From Bradyrhizobium sp. (GTDB lineage: Bacteria > Pseudomonadota > Alphaproteobacteria > Rhizobiales > Xanthobacteraceae), in contig NZ_DAIDJE010000135.1 in the NCBI RefSeq assembly GCF_027451485.1, positions 1 to 37,561 of the forward strand: a stretch of DNA of 37,561 nucleotides, written 5' to 3'. Of the stretch, positions 17,255 to 29,670 are shown piece by piece. A program made the position numbers and the translations under genes. The notes below the pieces were generated by a model that was not told the origin of the DNA, did not search any database, and saw only the letters and a list, made by a program, of their open reading frames with translations. Each line of letters opens with the position of its first letter. Positions within the stretch are counted from its first letter, which is position 1.

Positions 17255-20200
17255 ATGAATCTGATGTCAGACATCGACACTAAGGAACCGGCGGCCGCGC
17301 TCGACCACGACGAGCTTTGGTACAAAGATGCCATCATCTACCAGCTTCACGTCAAGGCGTTTGCTGACAGCAACAATGACGGCATTGGCGATTTCGCCGG
17401 CCTGACTGAAAAACTGGACTATTTGCAAGACCTCGGCGTGACCACGCTCTGGCTGTTGCCGTTCTTCCCTTCTCCGGGGCGCGACGACGGCTACGACATC
17501 GCCGACTACGGCGCCATCAATCCCGATTTCGGGACGATGAAGGATTTTCGTCGCTTCATCGTCGAGGCCAAGCGGCGCGGCTTGCGGGTCATCATCGAGC
17601 TCGTCATCAATCACACCTCGGATCAGCATCACTGGTTCAAGCGCGCCAAGCGTAGCGAGCCGAAATCAAGCGCCCGCAACTGGTATGTGTGGAGCGATAC
17701 CGACCAGAAGTATCAGGGCACGCGCATCATCTTCACCGATACCGAGAAATCCAACTGGACCTGGGATCCGGAAGCCGGCCAGTTCTACTGGCACCGCTTC
17801 TTTTCGCACCAGCCGGATCTGAATTTCGACAATCCGCGTGTCGTCAACGCGATCGTCCAGGTGATGAAACGCTGGCTCGACACCGGCGTTGACGGATTCC
17901 GGCTCGACGCCATTCCTTACCTCTGCGAGCGTGACGGCACCAATAACGAAAATCTCCCCGAGACGCACGCCATTATCCGCCGGCTGCGCGCCGAGCTCGA
18001 CGCCTACGCGAAGGGCAAGGTTTTGCTTGCGGAAGCCAATCAATGGCCGGAGGACGTTCAGGAATATTTCGGCAAAAGCGATGAATGCCACATGGCCTAT
18101 CATTTCCCGCTGATGCCGCGCATCTACATGGCGATAGCTCAGGAAGACCGCTTTCCCATTACCGACATCCTGCGCCAGACGCCGGATATCCCGGCCGACT
18201 GCCAATGGGCGCTGTTCCTGCGCAACCATGACGAACTCACGCTGGAAATGGTCACCGACGTCGAGCGCGACTATTTATGGTCGACCTATGCAAACGACCC
18301 CCGCGCGCGGATAAATGTGGGCATTCGCCGGCGGCTCGCCCCGCTGATGGACAACGATCGGCGCAAGATCGAGCTGATGAACTCGCTGCTGCTGTCCTTC
18401 CCCGGCACGCCGATCATCTATTACGGCGACGAAATCGGGATGGGAGACAACATCTACCTCGGCGATCGCAATGGCGTTCGCACACCGATGCAGTGGACGC
18501 CGGACCGCAATGGCGGCTTCTCCCGCGCCGATCCCGCCCGCCTCTACGCCCCCCTCATCATGGATTCGGTCTATGGCTACGAGGCGGTCAATGTCGAGGC
18601 GCAGTCGCGCAGTCTCTCATCGCTGCTCAGCGCCACCAAGAAGCTGATCGCCGTCCGCAAGTCGACCCTCGCCTTCGGCCGTGGCAGCATGACGTTCATC
18701 CGTCCGGCTAATCGCGCCGTGCTCGCTTACGTGCGGCAGTATGGCGACGAAGTCATTCTCTGTGTGGCCAATCTTTCACGCGCTGCGCAGGCCACGGAAC
18801 TCGACCTCTCCGCCTTCAAGGATCGCGTGCCGCTGGAAATGCTTGGACGCACGAATTTCCCGGCCATCGGCGAATTGCCTTACATGATCACGCTGGCGCC
18901 TTACGGCTTCTACTGGTTCAAGCTCCAGGAGCGCGCCAAGTCCGAGCCACCGGCACCTTCGATCGTGCCTGAATTCGAGACGCTGGTCGTGCCGGTGGGT
19001 GCCACCTGGGTGTCGTTGGCCCGCACCCGCAGCGTGTTCGAATGCGACGTGCTACCCGGGCATCTCGCCCGTTCCCGCTGGTATCCGATCCACACTGCAT
19101 CGGCGATCCACCCCACGCTGACGTCGGCCATTCCGTTCTGCGACATTGGCGACAACCGGCCTTGGCTTGCCTTCTTTCAGGCTGCGGGTGACGAGAGCCA
19201 GACCCGCTACGTGCTGCCGATGCAGATCGAATGGGTGCGCTTCGACCGCGAACGCTACAATCCGAACGCGCTCGCGGCGGTACGACAGGGCGCCCGCGAA
19301 GGCACGCTGCTCGATGTTGCCGCCAGCCCAATCTTCATCGGCCTTCTTTTGCGCAATCTCAGCCAGGCCCTGACGATCGAGGAAAACGACCTGAAGCTCG
19401 AATTCAAGCCGACGAGCAAGTTCGAAGGCAGGCAAGTCAGGCAACCTGAGCGGATTGCTCCGCTCGACGGCGGTCTTTTCAAGAGCTCCATGCAGGTCGA
19501 TTCCGATTACGTCGTGAAATTGTTTCGAAAACTCGAAAACGGGATCAATCCGGCGATTGAGATCGGCCATTTCCTGGCTGAATTCACCGGCTTTTCCAAT
19601 ACACCGGCTATGCTTGGCAGCGCGGAGCTGATCGACGGTGATCAGCGCAACGCCATCGCAATCGTTCACGTCCAGATCGGCAATCAGGGCGACGCCTGGA
19701 CGGTCACGGCATCCTATCTCGATCGCCTGCTCGAAAAGGAACGGCTGCTGGGAGGAGGCAACGGCAGCCATCGCGACAGCGAAGAGCAGCTCGCCTACAT
19801 GCATCATCTGTCGCGGATCGGCAGGCGCGCCGCGGAGTTGCACCTGGCTCTTGCCAGCCGAAGTGAACTGCCTGATTTCGCGCCGGAGCCGATTGAACCG
19901 GCGGACACGGAGCGCTGGACCGCAGCGATTGCCGAGAGCGCGCAGCGGGTCTTCCATATGCTGAAGCAGCGTCGTGCTGCATTCTCGGAAGGGGAGCGGA
20001 CGACGATCGATGGCTTGCTGGCGCGGCAGGACAACTTGCAGGAGCGGCTGAACGCGCTGATGCCGACCCCGACGGGCGGCCGCAATCTGCGCCTGCACGG
20101 CGACTTCCGTCTTGGACGGTTCCTGATCGTCAAGGATGATGTGTTCGTGACCGGATTCGATGGTGACGTTCGCAGGCCGATCGAGGAACGCCGGCGCAAG

Positions 20201-20553
20201 GCGCCCGCAGCCCGCGACATTGCCGGCATGATCTGGTCATTCGAGACTGCAAGCCAGGCTGCCCGCGCCCGCGCGCTTCATCTCTCACCAGACGAGTATG
20301 GACGGCTTGACGCGGCACTGAGCCAATGGATCGAGCGCGCCACCTCGACCTTCCTCGGGGCCTATCGCGAATTGATGCGGGATTCCTCGATCTGGCCCGA
20401 CGGGCCGGCAGCTTCGCAGCGGATGGTCGATTTCTTCCTGCTGGAAAAGGCATTCGACGCGCTCGAAACCGACCTGCTCCAACGGCCCGAAGCTGCGCCG
20501 GCGATCGTTGCCCGCATCTTGCGCATTCTATCCCAGCCTGCCCGCGAGGCCGC

Positions 20554-20557
<4 letters not shown>
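17255..20557 (+). CDS. treS: Trehalose synthase (maltose alpha-D-glucosyltransferase) fused to a degenerate maltokinase domain
   Basis: This ~1100-residue fusion begins with a GH13 TreS domain (about 1-560): [20 protein letters not shown] near residue 25, nucleophile Asp in [11 protein letters not shown], acid Glu in [12 protein letters not shown], and FLRNHDE. It interconverts maltose and trehalose. The C-terminal half (about 575-1100) is a maltokinase (Mak/Pep2) domain that in active forms makes maltose 1-phosphate. Here the Brenner-type motif reads [10 protein letters not shown] (His948, Asp950), with Arg955 where Gln is expected, and the following metal motif reads TGFDGD, with Gly967 where Asp is expected. 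The kinase half may therefore be inactive. The frame is open back to ATG 17129, with GTG 17162 also possible; 17255 is chosen because similarity starts soon after. The stop overlaps the glgB start (ATGA). Confidence 0.9.
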
Positions 20558-22701
<2,144 letters not shown>

Positions 22702-22707
22702 TCAATT

Positions 22708-24783
22708 ATGCGACTTTCTGCCGGATCGCCCTCGCGCCTTGGTGCAAGCTGGGACGGACGGGGCACCAATTTCGCGTTATTTTCCGCCAATGCCCAGAAA
22801 GTCGAACTCTGCCTCTTCGACGGCCAGGGCAGGCGCGAAATCGAACGCATCGAACTGCCCGAACGAACCGAAGACGTCTGGCATGGCTATCTCAACGACG
22901 TCTCGCCAGGCCAGCTCTACGGCTATCGGGTGCATGGTCCCTATGCGCCGGAGCACGGCCATCGCTTCAATCCCAACAAGCTGTTGCTGGACCCCTATGC
23001 ACGGCGGCTCGCCGGGCGGCTGGTGTGGAGCGATGCGCATTTTGGCTATCGCACCGGCAGCGCGCGTGAGGATCTTTCGTTCGACCGGCGCGACAATGCG
23101 CGTGGCATGCCGAAGGCGGTCGTGGTCGACGAGACCTTCAACTGGGGGCGGCGTGAAATACGCCCGAGTGTTTCCTGGGAAGACACCATCATCTACGAGG
23201 CCCACGTCAAGGGCCTGACCCAAAGACGCGAAGACGTCTCTCCCCATCTGCGCGGCACCTATGGCGGCCTCGCCGCGCCCGCGCTGATCGAGCACCTCAA
23301 GAGGCTTGGCGTAACCACGATCGAACTACTTCCTATCCACGGCCTCGTCGACGACCGCATTCTGGTCGAAAGGAAGCTCGTGAACTATTGGGGCTACAAC
23401 ACGCTGGCCTTCTTTGCGCCGGAAGCGCGCTATGCGCAGGACAACGCGCTGGACTCCTTTCGTACTGCGGTGGCGAGGCTGCACGATGCCGGCATCGAAG
23501 TGATGCTCGATGTCGTCTACAATCACACTGCCGAAGGCAACCATATGGGCCCGACGCTGTCATTCCGCGGCATCGACAACGCTTCTTACTATTGGCTCAA
23601 GCCGGACAACCCGCGCTACTACGACGATTTCACCGGCTGCGGCAATTCGCTCAACCTCTCCCATCCGCGCGTGTTGCAGATGGTAATGGACTCGCTGCGC
23701 TACTGGGTCGAAGTCTGCCACGTCGACGGCTTCCGCTTCGACCTCGCCACCACGCTCGGGCGCGGGCCGAACGGCTTCGACCGTAACGCCTCGTTTCTCA
23801 CCGCCGTCCGCCAGGATCCGGTGCTTGCCACCGTGAAGCTGGTAGCCGAGCCCTGGGATCTCGGTCTCGGCGGCTACCAGGTAGGCGGTTTCCCCTCGCA
23901 ATGGTCGGAGTGGAACGACCGATATCGCAGCGCCATGCGGCGCTATTGGAGCGGCGAAGGCAGCCTGATCGGCGAAATCTCCAGCCGTATGACCGGCTCG
24001 TCCGACCTCTTCAACCATGACGGACGGGTGCAGCGCGCCAGCATCAACCACATCACGGTGCATGACGGTTTTACGCTCAACGACCTCTTCAGCTACAACG
24101 CCAAGCACAACGAAGCGAACGGCGAAGACAATCGCGACGGATCGAACGACAATCACAGCAACAATTGCGGTCACGAGGGCCCGACCGACGATCCGGCGAT
24201 CAATGCCCTGCGCAACCAGTTGCGGCGAAACCAGTTTGCATGCCTTTTGCTGGCTCAAGGCGTACCGCTGATCCTCGCCGGCGACGAGGTCGGCAACACA
24301 CAGGACGGCAACAACAACGCCTATTGCCAGGATAACGAAATCGGCTGGGTCGGCTGGGAAGGCGAGGGTCATGAGGCCAGCGACCTTATCGACTTCATCG
24401 GCTATCTCACCGCCATCCGCCAGCGCTTCTCGCAAATCCGCAGCCATCGCTGGGTCGAGGGACGCCGCGCCGACGGTAGCTTTGGCGTGCTTTGGCTGAC
24501 GCCGGGCGCCGAGGAAATGAAAGAGCAGGACTGGAATTTTCCGGAAGGACGCTTTCTCTCCTATGTGCTGAGCCCGATCGAGATGGGACAACCGCCGGTC
24601 TTCTTCGTGCTCAACGCCGCGCCGGAGGAGATCAAGTTTACGCTGCCGAAATTACCGGAATACAGGAGCTGGCAGCAACTATTGAATACGGCCGACGTTA
24701 AGCAGACGGCTGCGGAGTTCCCTTCGGGAAGCGAGACCACCGCGCCGCCCCGCTCGGTTCTGGTCTTTTCAGGTTCAGCATGA
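22708..24783 (+). CDS. glgX: Glycogen debranching enzyme (GlgX, GH13 isoamylase type)
   Basis: This 691-residue protein hydrolyses alpha-1,6 branch points, preferring short outer chains. A CBM48 domain opens the protein (GASWDGRGTNFALFSANAQKV). Barrel motifs are IIYEAHVKGLT near residue 167, DVVYNHTAEGN near 270, nucleophile DGFRFDLATTLGR near 345, acid Glu in LVAEPWDLG near 385, and ITVHDGFTLNDLFSYN near 450. Length fits GlgX (about 660-700). It overlaps treZ by ATGA. In this locus debranched maltodextrins would feed TreY. Confidence 0.94.
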   Translation: MRLSAGSPSRLGASWDGRGTNFALFSANAQKVELCLFDGQGRREIERIELPERTEDVWHGYLNDVSPGQLYGYRVHGPYAPEHGHRFNPNKLLLDPYARRLAGRLVWSDAHFGYRTGSAREDLSFDRRDNARGMPKAVVVDETFNWGRREIRPSVSWEDTIIYEAHVKGLTQRREDVSPHLRGTYGGLAAPALIEHLKRLGVTTIELLPIHGLVDDRILVERKLVNYWGYNTLAFFAPEARYAQDNALDSFRTAVARLHDAGIEVMLDVVYNHTAEGNHMGPTLSFRGIDNASYYWLKPDNPRYYDDFTGCGNSLNLSHPRVLQMVMDSLRYWVEVCHVDGFRFDLATTLGRGPNGFDRNASFLTAVRQDPVLATVKLVAEPWDLGLGGYQVGGFPSQWSEWNDRYRSAMRRYWSGEGSLIGEISSRMTGSSDLFNHDGRVQRASINHITVHDGFTLNDLFSYNAKHNEANGEDNRDGSNDNHSNNCGHEGPTDDPAINALRNQLRRNQFACLLLAQGVPLILAGDEVGNTQDGNNNAYCQDNEIGWVGWEGEGHEASDLIDFIGYLTAIRQRFSQIRSHRWVEGRRADGSFGVLWLTPGAEEMKEQDWNFPEGRFLSYVLSPIEMGQPPVFFVLNAAPEEIKFTLPKLPEYRSWQQLLNTADVKQTAAEFPSGSETTAPPRSVLVFSGSA

Positions 24784-26543
24784 ATGAACGGCATTTCGGC
24801 GCAAAGCTGACTTCTGACGGCACCACTTTTCGCTTGTGGGCGCCGGCAGCAAAACGCGTCGATCTGTTGCTGGAGCAGCAATCTTACACCCTCCATGCCG
24901 CCAAGCACGGCTGGTTCGAAATCAAGCTTGCGGAAGCCAAGGCCGGTGCGCGCTACAGGTTTCGAATCGATAGCGAACTCGACGTACCCGATCCGGCCTC
25001 GGCCTTCCAGCCGGAAGACGTGTTTGGCCCGAGTGAGGTGATCGATCCCGCGAATTATGTCTGGCGCGCCAGAGATTTCCGCGGACGCCCCTGGCACGAG
25101 ACAGTGCTTTTGGAAGCGCATGTCGGCGCATTCACGCCAGAGGGGACGTATCGCGCGATGATCGACAAACTCGATCATCTCGTCGAGACCGGCATTACAG
25201 CGCTGGAATTGCTGCCGCTGGCTGATTTTGCCGGGCGCCGCAACTGGGGTTACGACGGCGTACTGTGGTACGCACCTGATAGCGCCTATGGCAGGCCCGA
25301 CGAATTGAAGCTTCTGATCGATGAAGCGCATCTGCGCGGGCTCATGGTATTTCTCGACGTGGTCTATAATCACTTTGGACCTGAGGGAAACTATCTCAGC
25401 CGTTACGCACCAGCCTTCTTTACCGAGGCCCATACCCCTTGGGGTAGCGCGATCGACTATCGCGTGCCCGAGGTGCGCGCCTTTGCCATCGAGAACGCAC
25501 TCTACTGGCTCGGCGAATATCGCTTCGACGGGCTGCGGCTCGACGCCGTGCACGCCATCACCGAAAGAGGCGAAATTCCGCTGCTGCACGACCTCAGCCT
25601 CGCGGTTGGCGAGCTCGCTGCCGCAACTGGCCGTCACATCCATCTTGTACTTGAAAACGACGACAATTGCGTCAGCCTGCTCGATCCTGGGGACGACCCG
25701 CCGCACGGCAAGTATCGCGCGCAGTGGAACGATGATTATCACCACGCCTGGCACGTGGAATTGACCGGCGAGAAGCAAGGCTACTATCGGGATTATCAGC
25801 GCGCGCCGCTTTCCGATATCGCCCGCTGCCTCGGTTCGGGCTTCGCCTATCAGGGCGAACCTTCCGAACACCGCAGCGGCATGGCGCGCGGCGAGCCCAG
25901 CGGCGGGCTGCCGCCCACGGCATTCGTCAATTTCCTGCAAAATCATGATCAGATCGGCAATCGCGCCTTCGGCGACCGGCTCGAATGCGAGGCGAACCCC
26001 AAAGCCATCGAGGCAGCGCTTGCGATCACGCTCATCGCGCCGGCGATTCCGATGCTGTTCATGGGCGAGGAGTGGGGTTCGAAAGTGCCCTTCCCGTTCT
26101 TCTGCGATTTCAAGGGCGGTCTTGCCGAAGCCGTCCGCAACGGCCGCCGTGCCGAATATGCCTGGGCCTATGAGCGGTTCGGCAATGATGTCCCTGATCC
26201 CCTCAGTGAAGCCACGTTCCGGTCAGCGGTGCTGGATTGGGACATGCGGACCGGCCCGGGCCGCGAGCGGCTCGCTTTGGTCCGACAGCTACTGGACATA
26301 CGCCGGCGGCATGTCGTGCCGCGCCTTGCGGGTGCACGCTTCGGCAACGCGCGTGCAGCCGGCAACGGACTGCTGCGGGCGAATTGGCATCTCGGCGGCG
26401 GTTTGGGGCTTTTGCTCGCCGCCAACCTGTCCGAACATGCGGTCACGACTGCGCCGGACGAAGCAGCGGGGTCGCCGATCTGGGGCGAGGCCGGTGGCGC
26501 TTTCAGGCCGTGGTCGGTGCTCTGGCGTCTGGAAACAAAGTGA
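24780..26543 (+). CDS. treZ: Malto-oligosyltrehalose trehalohydrolase
   Basis: This 587-residue GH13 enzyme releases free trehalose from maltooligosyl-trehalose made by TreY. The N-terminal domain shows FRLWAPAAKRVDLLL; the barrel has LLEAHVGAFTPEGTYRAM (near residue 110), DVVYNHFGPEGNYL, nucleophile Asp in DGLRLDAVHAI (near 255), acid Glu in LVLENDDN (near 290) and LQNHDQIGNRAFGDR. The EAHVGAFTPEGT start and FGPEGNYL are characteristic of TreZ rather than branching enzymes. It overlaps glgX (ATGA) and touches treY (TGATG), so the two-step pathway is translationally coupled. Confidence 0.95.
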   Translation: MNERHFGAKLTSDGTTFRLWAPAAKRVDLLLEQQSYTLHAAKHGWFEIKLAEAKAGARYRFRIDSELDVPDPASAFQPEDVFGPSEVIDPANYVWRARDFRGRPWHETVLLEAHVGAFTPEGTYRAMIDKLDHLVETGITALELLPLADFAGRRNWGYDGVLWYAPDSAYGRPDELKLLIDEAHLRGLMVFLDVVYNHFGPEGNYLSRYAPAFFTEAHTPWGSAIDYRVPEVRAFAIENALYWLGEYRFDGLRLDAVHAITERGEIPLLHDLSLAVGELAAATGRHIHLVLENDDNCVSLLDPGDDPPHGKYRAQWNDDYHHAWHVELTGEKQGYYRDYQRAPLSDIARCLGSGFAYQGEPSEHRSGMARGEPSGGLPPTAFVNFLQNHDQIGNRAFGDRLECEANPKAIEAALAITLIAPAIPMLFMGEEWGSKVPFPFFCDFKGGLAEAVRNGRRAEYAWAYERFGNDVPDPLSEATFRSAVLDWDMRTGPGRERLALVRQLLDIRRRHVVPRLAGARFGNARAAGNGLLRANWHLGGGLGLLLAANLSEHAVTTAPDEAAGSPIWGEAGGAFRPWSVLWRLETK

Positions 26544-29341
26544 TGGTACCCGCGATTCCCCTCGCGACCTATCGTTTGCAGCTCACGGCAAACTTCGACT
26601 TTGATGCTGCGAGCGCCATCGTTCCCTATTTGAAGGCGCTCGGCATCAGCCATCTCTACGCCTCGCCCTTTACAAAGGCCCGCAAGGGATCGACTCACGG
26701 CTATGACGTTGTCAATCACACCATCATCAATCCCGAACTGGGCGGCGAGGACGGATTTGAGCGGCTGAGCGCGCTGCTCAAGGCTCACGATCTGGGCCTG
26801 ATCCTCGACTTCGTCCCCAATCACGTCGGCGTGTTTTTCGATGACAATCCGTGGTGGCTCGACGTGCTGGAATGGGGCGAGGCATCGCCGCACGCGGCTT
26901 CGTTCGATATCGACTGGGACCAACTTCCGTATCGCGCACGCGGCGGCGTGCTGCTGCCGATTCTCGGCGCGTCGTATGGCAAAGCGTTGGAGAATGGCGA
27001 GATCGAACTGCGTTATGACGCCGGCGAAGGCAGCTTCTCCGCCTGGTACTTCGAGCACCGCCTGCCGATCGCGCCGGAACGCTACGGCGAAATCCTGCAC
27101 ATGATCGTCAAGGAGGCCGGTGCCGAGGCGAGCAGTGCAGGACAGCGCATTCTCGGCCTCGCCTCGCGCTATCGTGGCCTGCGGCACCCCAACCGTAAGG
27201 AGGCCCCCGCCTTCAAGGCAGAGCTGAAAGATATCGAGGGCAGCCAAGCCATCATCGAGAGGGGACTTGCCGCCTATCGCGCCGGACCGGAGCGACCCGT
27301 ACAGACGCTTGCGCTTCACCACCTGCTGGAGCGCCAGCACTACAAGCTCGGGCACTGGCGCCTTGCTTCCAGCGACATCAATTACCGCCGTTTCTTCGAC
27401 GTCAACTCGCTCGCCGGCTTGCGCGTGGAAGACGCCAAGACGTTCAATGTTGCCCATCGCCTGGTCCGGCGGTTGATTGCGGAAGGCAAGCTGCAAGGAT
27501 TGAGGCTCGATCACATCGACGGGCTGCGCGATCCCGCCCAGTATTTCCAGCGCCTGAGCCGCCTGATCCGCCATGACGGCGGAAAAGCCGCGAAGTCGTT
27601 CTATGTCGTCGTCGAAAAGATTCTGGGGGAACACGAAGACTTGCGTCCGTTCGCCGGCGTCGCCGGCACGACCGGCTACGAGACGCTCAATGTCATGACC
27701 CGCGTGCTCGCCAGGCAAGAGGGATTGGACGCGCTGGGCGAGACCTGGCGACAGATCAGCAACATGCCGCCGGCGCTCACGCCCGTGCTCAAGGCTGCCA
27801 AGCGGCGCGTGCTGGAAACGCTGTTGACCAGCGAATTCACCGTGCTGGTGCGCCTGCTCGGGCGCATCGCCGCAGGCCATTATTCGACGCGGGATTTTTC
27901 GGCTGACAGCCTGCGCCAGGCCTTTGAACTTTACGTGCTGAACTTTCCGATTTACCGGACGTACCTGACGGCTGCCGGGGCTTCTTCCGATGACCGCGCC
28001 TTGATTGCGGAGACGATCGAAAAGGCGCGGGCCGAGTGGTACGCCGCCGACGAAGGCATCTTCGACTTTCTGCGCGATGCCCTGACGATGGATCTCGCCA
28101 AACCAGGCCCTGCGCTGCATAGCGCGCCGCGGGTCCGGCGGTTTGCACTCAAAGTGCAGCAATTCACAGGGCCGCTGATGGCGAAATCGCTGGAGGACAC
28201 GGCCTTCTATCGCACCCACCGCCTGCTCGCGCTGAACGAGGTCGGCGGCGAGCCGTCCGCCGCGGCATTGTCGCCCGGCGAATTTCATCACCTGATGAAA
28301 GCCCGCGCGCGCGACTGGCCGCACGCGATGACCACGACCGCGACGCACGATACCAAACGGGGCGAAGATGCCCGCGCGCGGCTGGTCGCACTCAGCGAAA
28401 TTCCCGGCGAATGGACCGCTGCGGTTGCCCGCTGGAAAGTGCTGAACGCACCGCACATCGTCAGCGACGGCACGTTGCGCGCGCCGTCGGCGACCTTCGA
28501 ATACATGCTGTACCAGACCCTGCTCGGCATCTGGCCGCTTGCATTGCCCGATCAGTCCCTGATCGAGCGAGTGCAGGCCTATGCCGTCAAGGCGGCGCGC
28601 GAGGCCAAGCAGGAAACGAGCTGGCTCAACCCCAACGAACGTTATGAAAAGGCCGTCTGTCGCTTCGTCGAACAAATCCTGGACCCGTCGGCCTCCGCCG
28701 AATTTCTGGAGTCTCTGGATGATTTCGCGCGGCGCCTCGCGCTGCTGGGCGCGCTGAATTCGCTGAGCCAGATCACGCTGAAGGCGATGATGCCCGGCGT
28801 GCCGGATTTCTATCAGGGCACGGAGTTCTGGGACCTGTCGATGGTCGATCCCGACAACCGCCGGCCGGTCGATTTCGCCGAACGGGCCCGTGTTCTCGCC
28901 GAAGTGGACCGGCCTGATTGGCAGGCGCTCGCCGGTGAATGGCAGAGCGGTCATGTCAAGCTCGCCTGGATCCGGCAGCTTCTCAGGCTTCGCAACGAGC
29001 GGCCCGACGTTTTCACGGACGGCGACTACGAGCCGCTCGAAGTCAGCGGCCGCGACCGCGATCACGTCATTGCCTTTGCGCGCCGCCGCGGGCGCCAGGC
29101 CGTGATCGTGGCGGCGGCGCGTTGGTTCGCGCCCCTCACCGACCAGGGCCGGCAATGGCCACGCGGCGAGGCCTTTGAAGGCGAGCTGCACATTGATGGC
29201 TATTCGCTCGACGGAATGGCTCGCTCCGGGCCCCGCATCCCGCTGTCTGCCCTGTTCAGCAGTCTTCCGGCAGCCTCTATCAAGGCAACGGCGCCCGGCG
29301 CCGCAAAGCCGTCGACGAAAAGATTGAGACAGTACGCCTAA
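26543..29341 (+). CDS. treY: Malto-oligosyltrehalose synthase
   Basis: This 932-residue GH13 enzyme rearranges the reducing-end glucose of a maltodextrin into an alpha,alpha-1,1 link. Motifs are PLATYRLQLTANFDFDAA at the N-terminus, YASPFTKARKGSTHGYDVV, LDFVPNHVGV, nucleophile Asp in GLRLDHIDGLRDP (near residue 325), VVVEKILGEHEDL (near 355), and a late THDTKRGEDARAR near 600, an arrangement special to TreY with its large inserted domain. The frame is open back into treZ, but ATG 26543 shares its A with the treZ stop; a GTG at 26540 would add one residue. It is the last gene of the rightward glycogen/trehalose unit. Confidence 0.94.
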   Translation: MVPAIPLATYRLQLTANFDFDAASAIVPYLKALGISHLYASPFTKARKGSTHGYDVVNHTIINPELGGEDGFERLSALLKAHDLGLILDFVPNHVGVFFDDNPWWLDVLEWGEASPHAASFDIDWDQLPYRARGGVLLPILGASYGKALENGEIELRYDAGEGSFSAWYFEHRLPIAPERYGEILHMIVKEAGAEASSAGQRILGLASRYRGLRHPNRKEAPAFKAELKDIEGSQAIIERGLAAYRAGPERPVQTLALHHLLERQHYKLGHWRLASSDINYRRFFDVNSLAGLRVEDAKTFNVAHRLVRRLIAEGKLQGLRLDHIDGLRDPAQYFQRLSRLIRHDGGKAAKSFYVVVEKILGEHEDLRPFAGVAGTTGYETLNVMTRVLARQEGLDALGETWRQISNMPPALTPVLKAAKRRVLETLLTSEFTVLVRLLGRIAAGHYSTRDFSADSLRQAFELYVLNFPIYRTYLTAAGASSDDRALIAETIEKARAEWYAADEGIFDFLRDALTMDLAKPGPALHSAPRVRRFALKVQQFTGPLMAKSLEDTAFYRTHRLLALNEVGGEPSAAALSPGEFHHLMKARARDWPHAMTTTATHDTKRGEDARARLVALSEIPGEWTAAVARWKVLNAPHIVSDGTLRAPSATFEYMLYQTLLGIWPLALPDQSLIERVQAYAVKAAREAKQETSWLNPNERYEKAVCRFVEQILDPSASAEFLESLDDFARRLALLGALNSLSQITLKAMMPGVPDFYQGTEFWDLSMVDPDNRRPVDFAERARVLAEVDRPDWQALAGEWQSGHVKLAWIRQLLRLRNERPDVFTDGDYEPLEVSGRDRDHVIAFARRRGRQAVIVAAARWFAPLTDQGRQWPRGEAFEGELHIDGYSLDGMARSGPRIPLSALFSSLPAASIKATAPGAAKPSTKRLRQYA

Positions 29342-29386
29342 CGGCGCACGTTCTCGCGGCGGAGCGCTTGCCGCACCGCAAAAGCC

Positions 29387-29411
29387 GGAACTTTCATGAC
29401 TACCGTTTGTT
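29387..29411 (+). promoter_or_regulatory. Candidate EcfG promoter for the DUF3309-type gene
   Basis: GGAAC (29387-29391) is followed after 16 bp by TGTT (29408-29411), one mismatch from the EcfG -10 CGTT. Transcription would start about 40 nt before ATG 29458. The pair lies in the only gap after treY, so it could give this small gene its own stress control. Confidence 0.4.
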
Positions 29412-29457
29412 GGCTGCCAGCAATGTACATACCCGCAAACAAACGGCTGGAGGAAAT

Positions 29458-29622
29458 ATGTCAATCGGAACAATCATTCTGATTATTTTGATTATCGCCC
29501 TGCTCGGCGGCTTCAGCGGCATAGGCGGCGGCCCATTTTACGGCACCGGCTATTATGGCGGCGGCGGTCTCGGACTCATCATCATTATCCTGCTGATACT
29601 CGTGCTGCTGGGACGAATCTGA
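29458..29622 (+). CDS. Small hydrophobic DUF3309-type membrane protein
   Basis: This 54-residue peptide has two very hydrophobic stretches (about residues 5-17 rich in Ile/Leu, and 38-51) joined by a Gly/Tyr-rich linker GGFSGIGGGPFYGTGYYGGG. This arrangement matches the DUF3309 family of short proteins common in rhizobia and relatives; function is unknown, and the inner membrane is the likely place. The start ATG 29458 has an excellent ribosome site GGAGG at 29449-29453. Upstream in-frame codons carry no family features. Its 3' end faces ligD across 48 bp. Confidence 0.85.
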   Translation: MSIGTIILIILIIALLGGFSGIGGGPFYGTGYYGGGGLGLIIIILLILVLLGRI

Positions 29623-29670
29623 GTTTTGCTTTGATCCTTCGAGACGCGCTCATCGCAGTATTTGGTTCAT

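Noticed and set aside
26168..29473. Minus-strand frame of 1101 codons opposite treY
   Set aside because: It is antisense to the catalytic motifs of treY and treZ, is rich in Arg, His and Gln as expected for a shadow frame, and shows no family motif.
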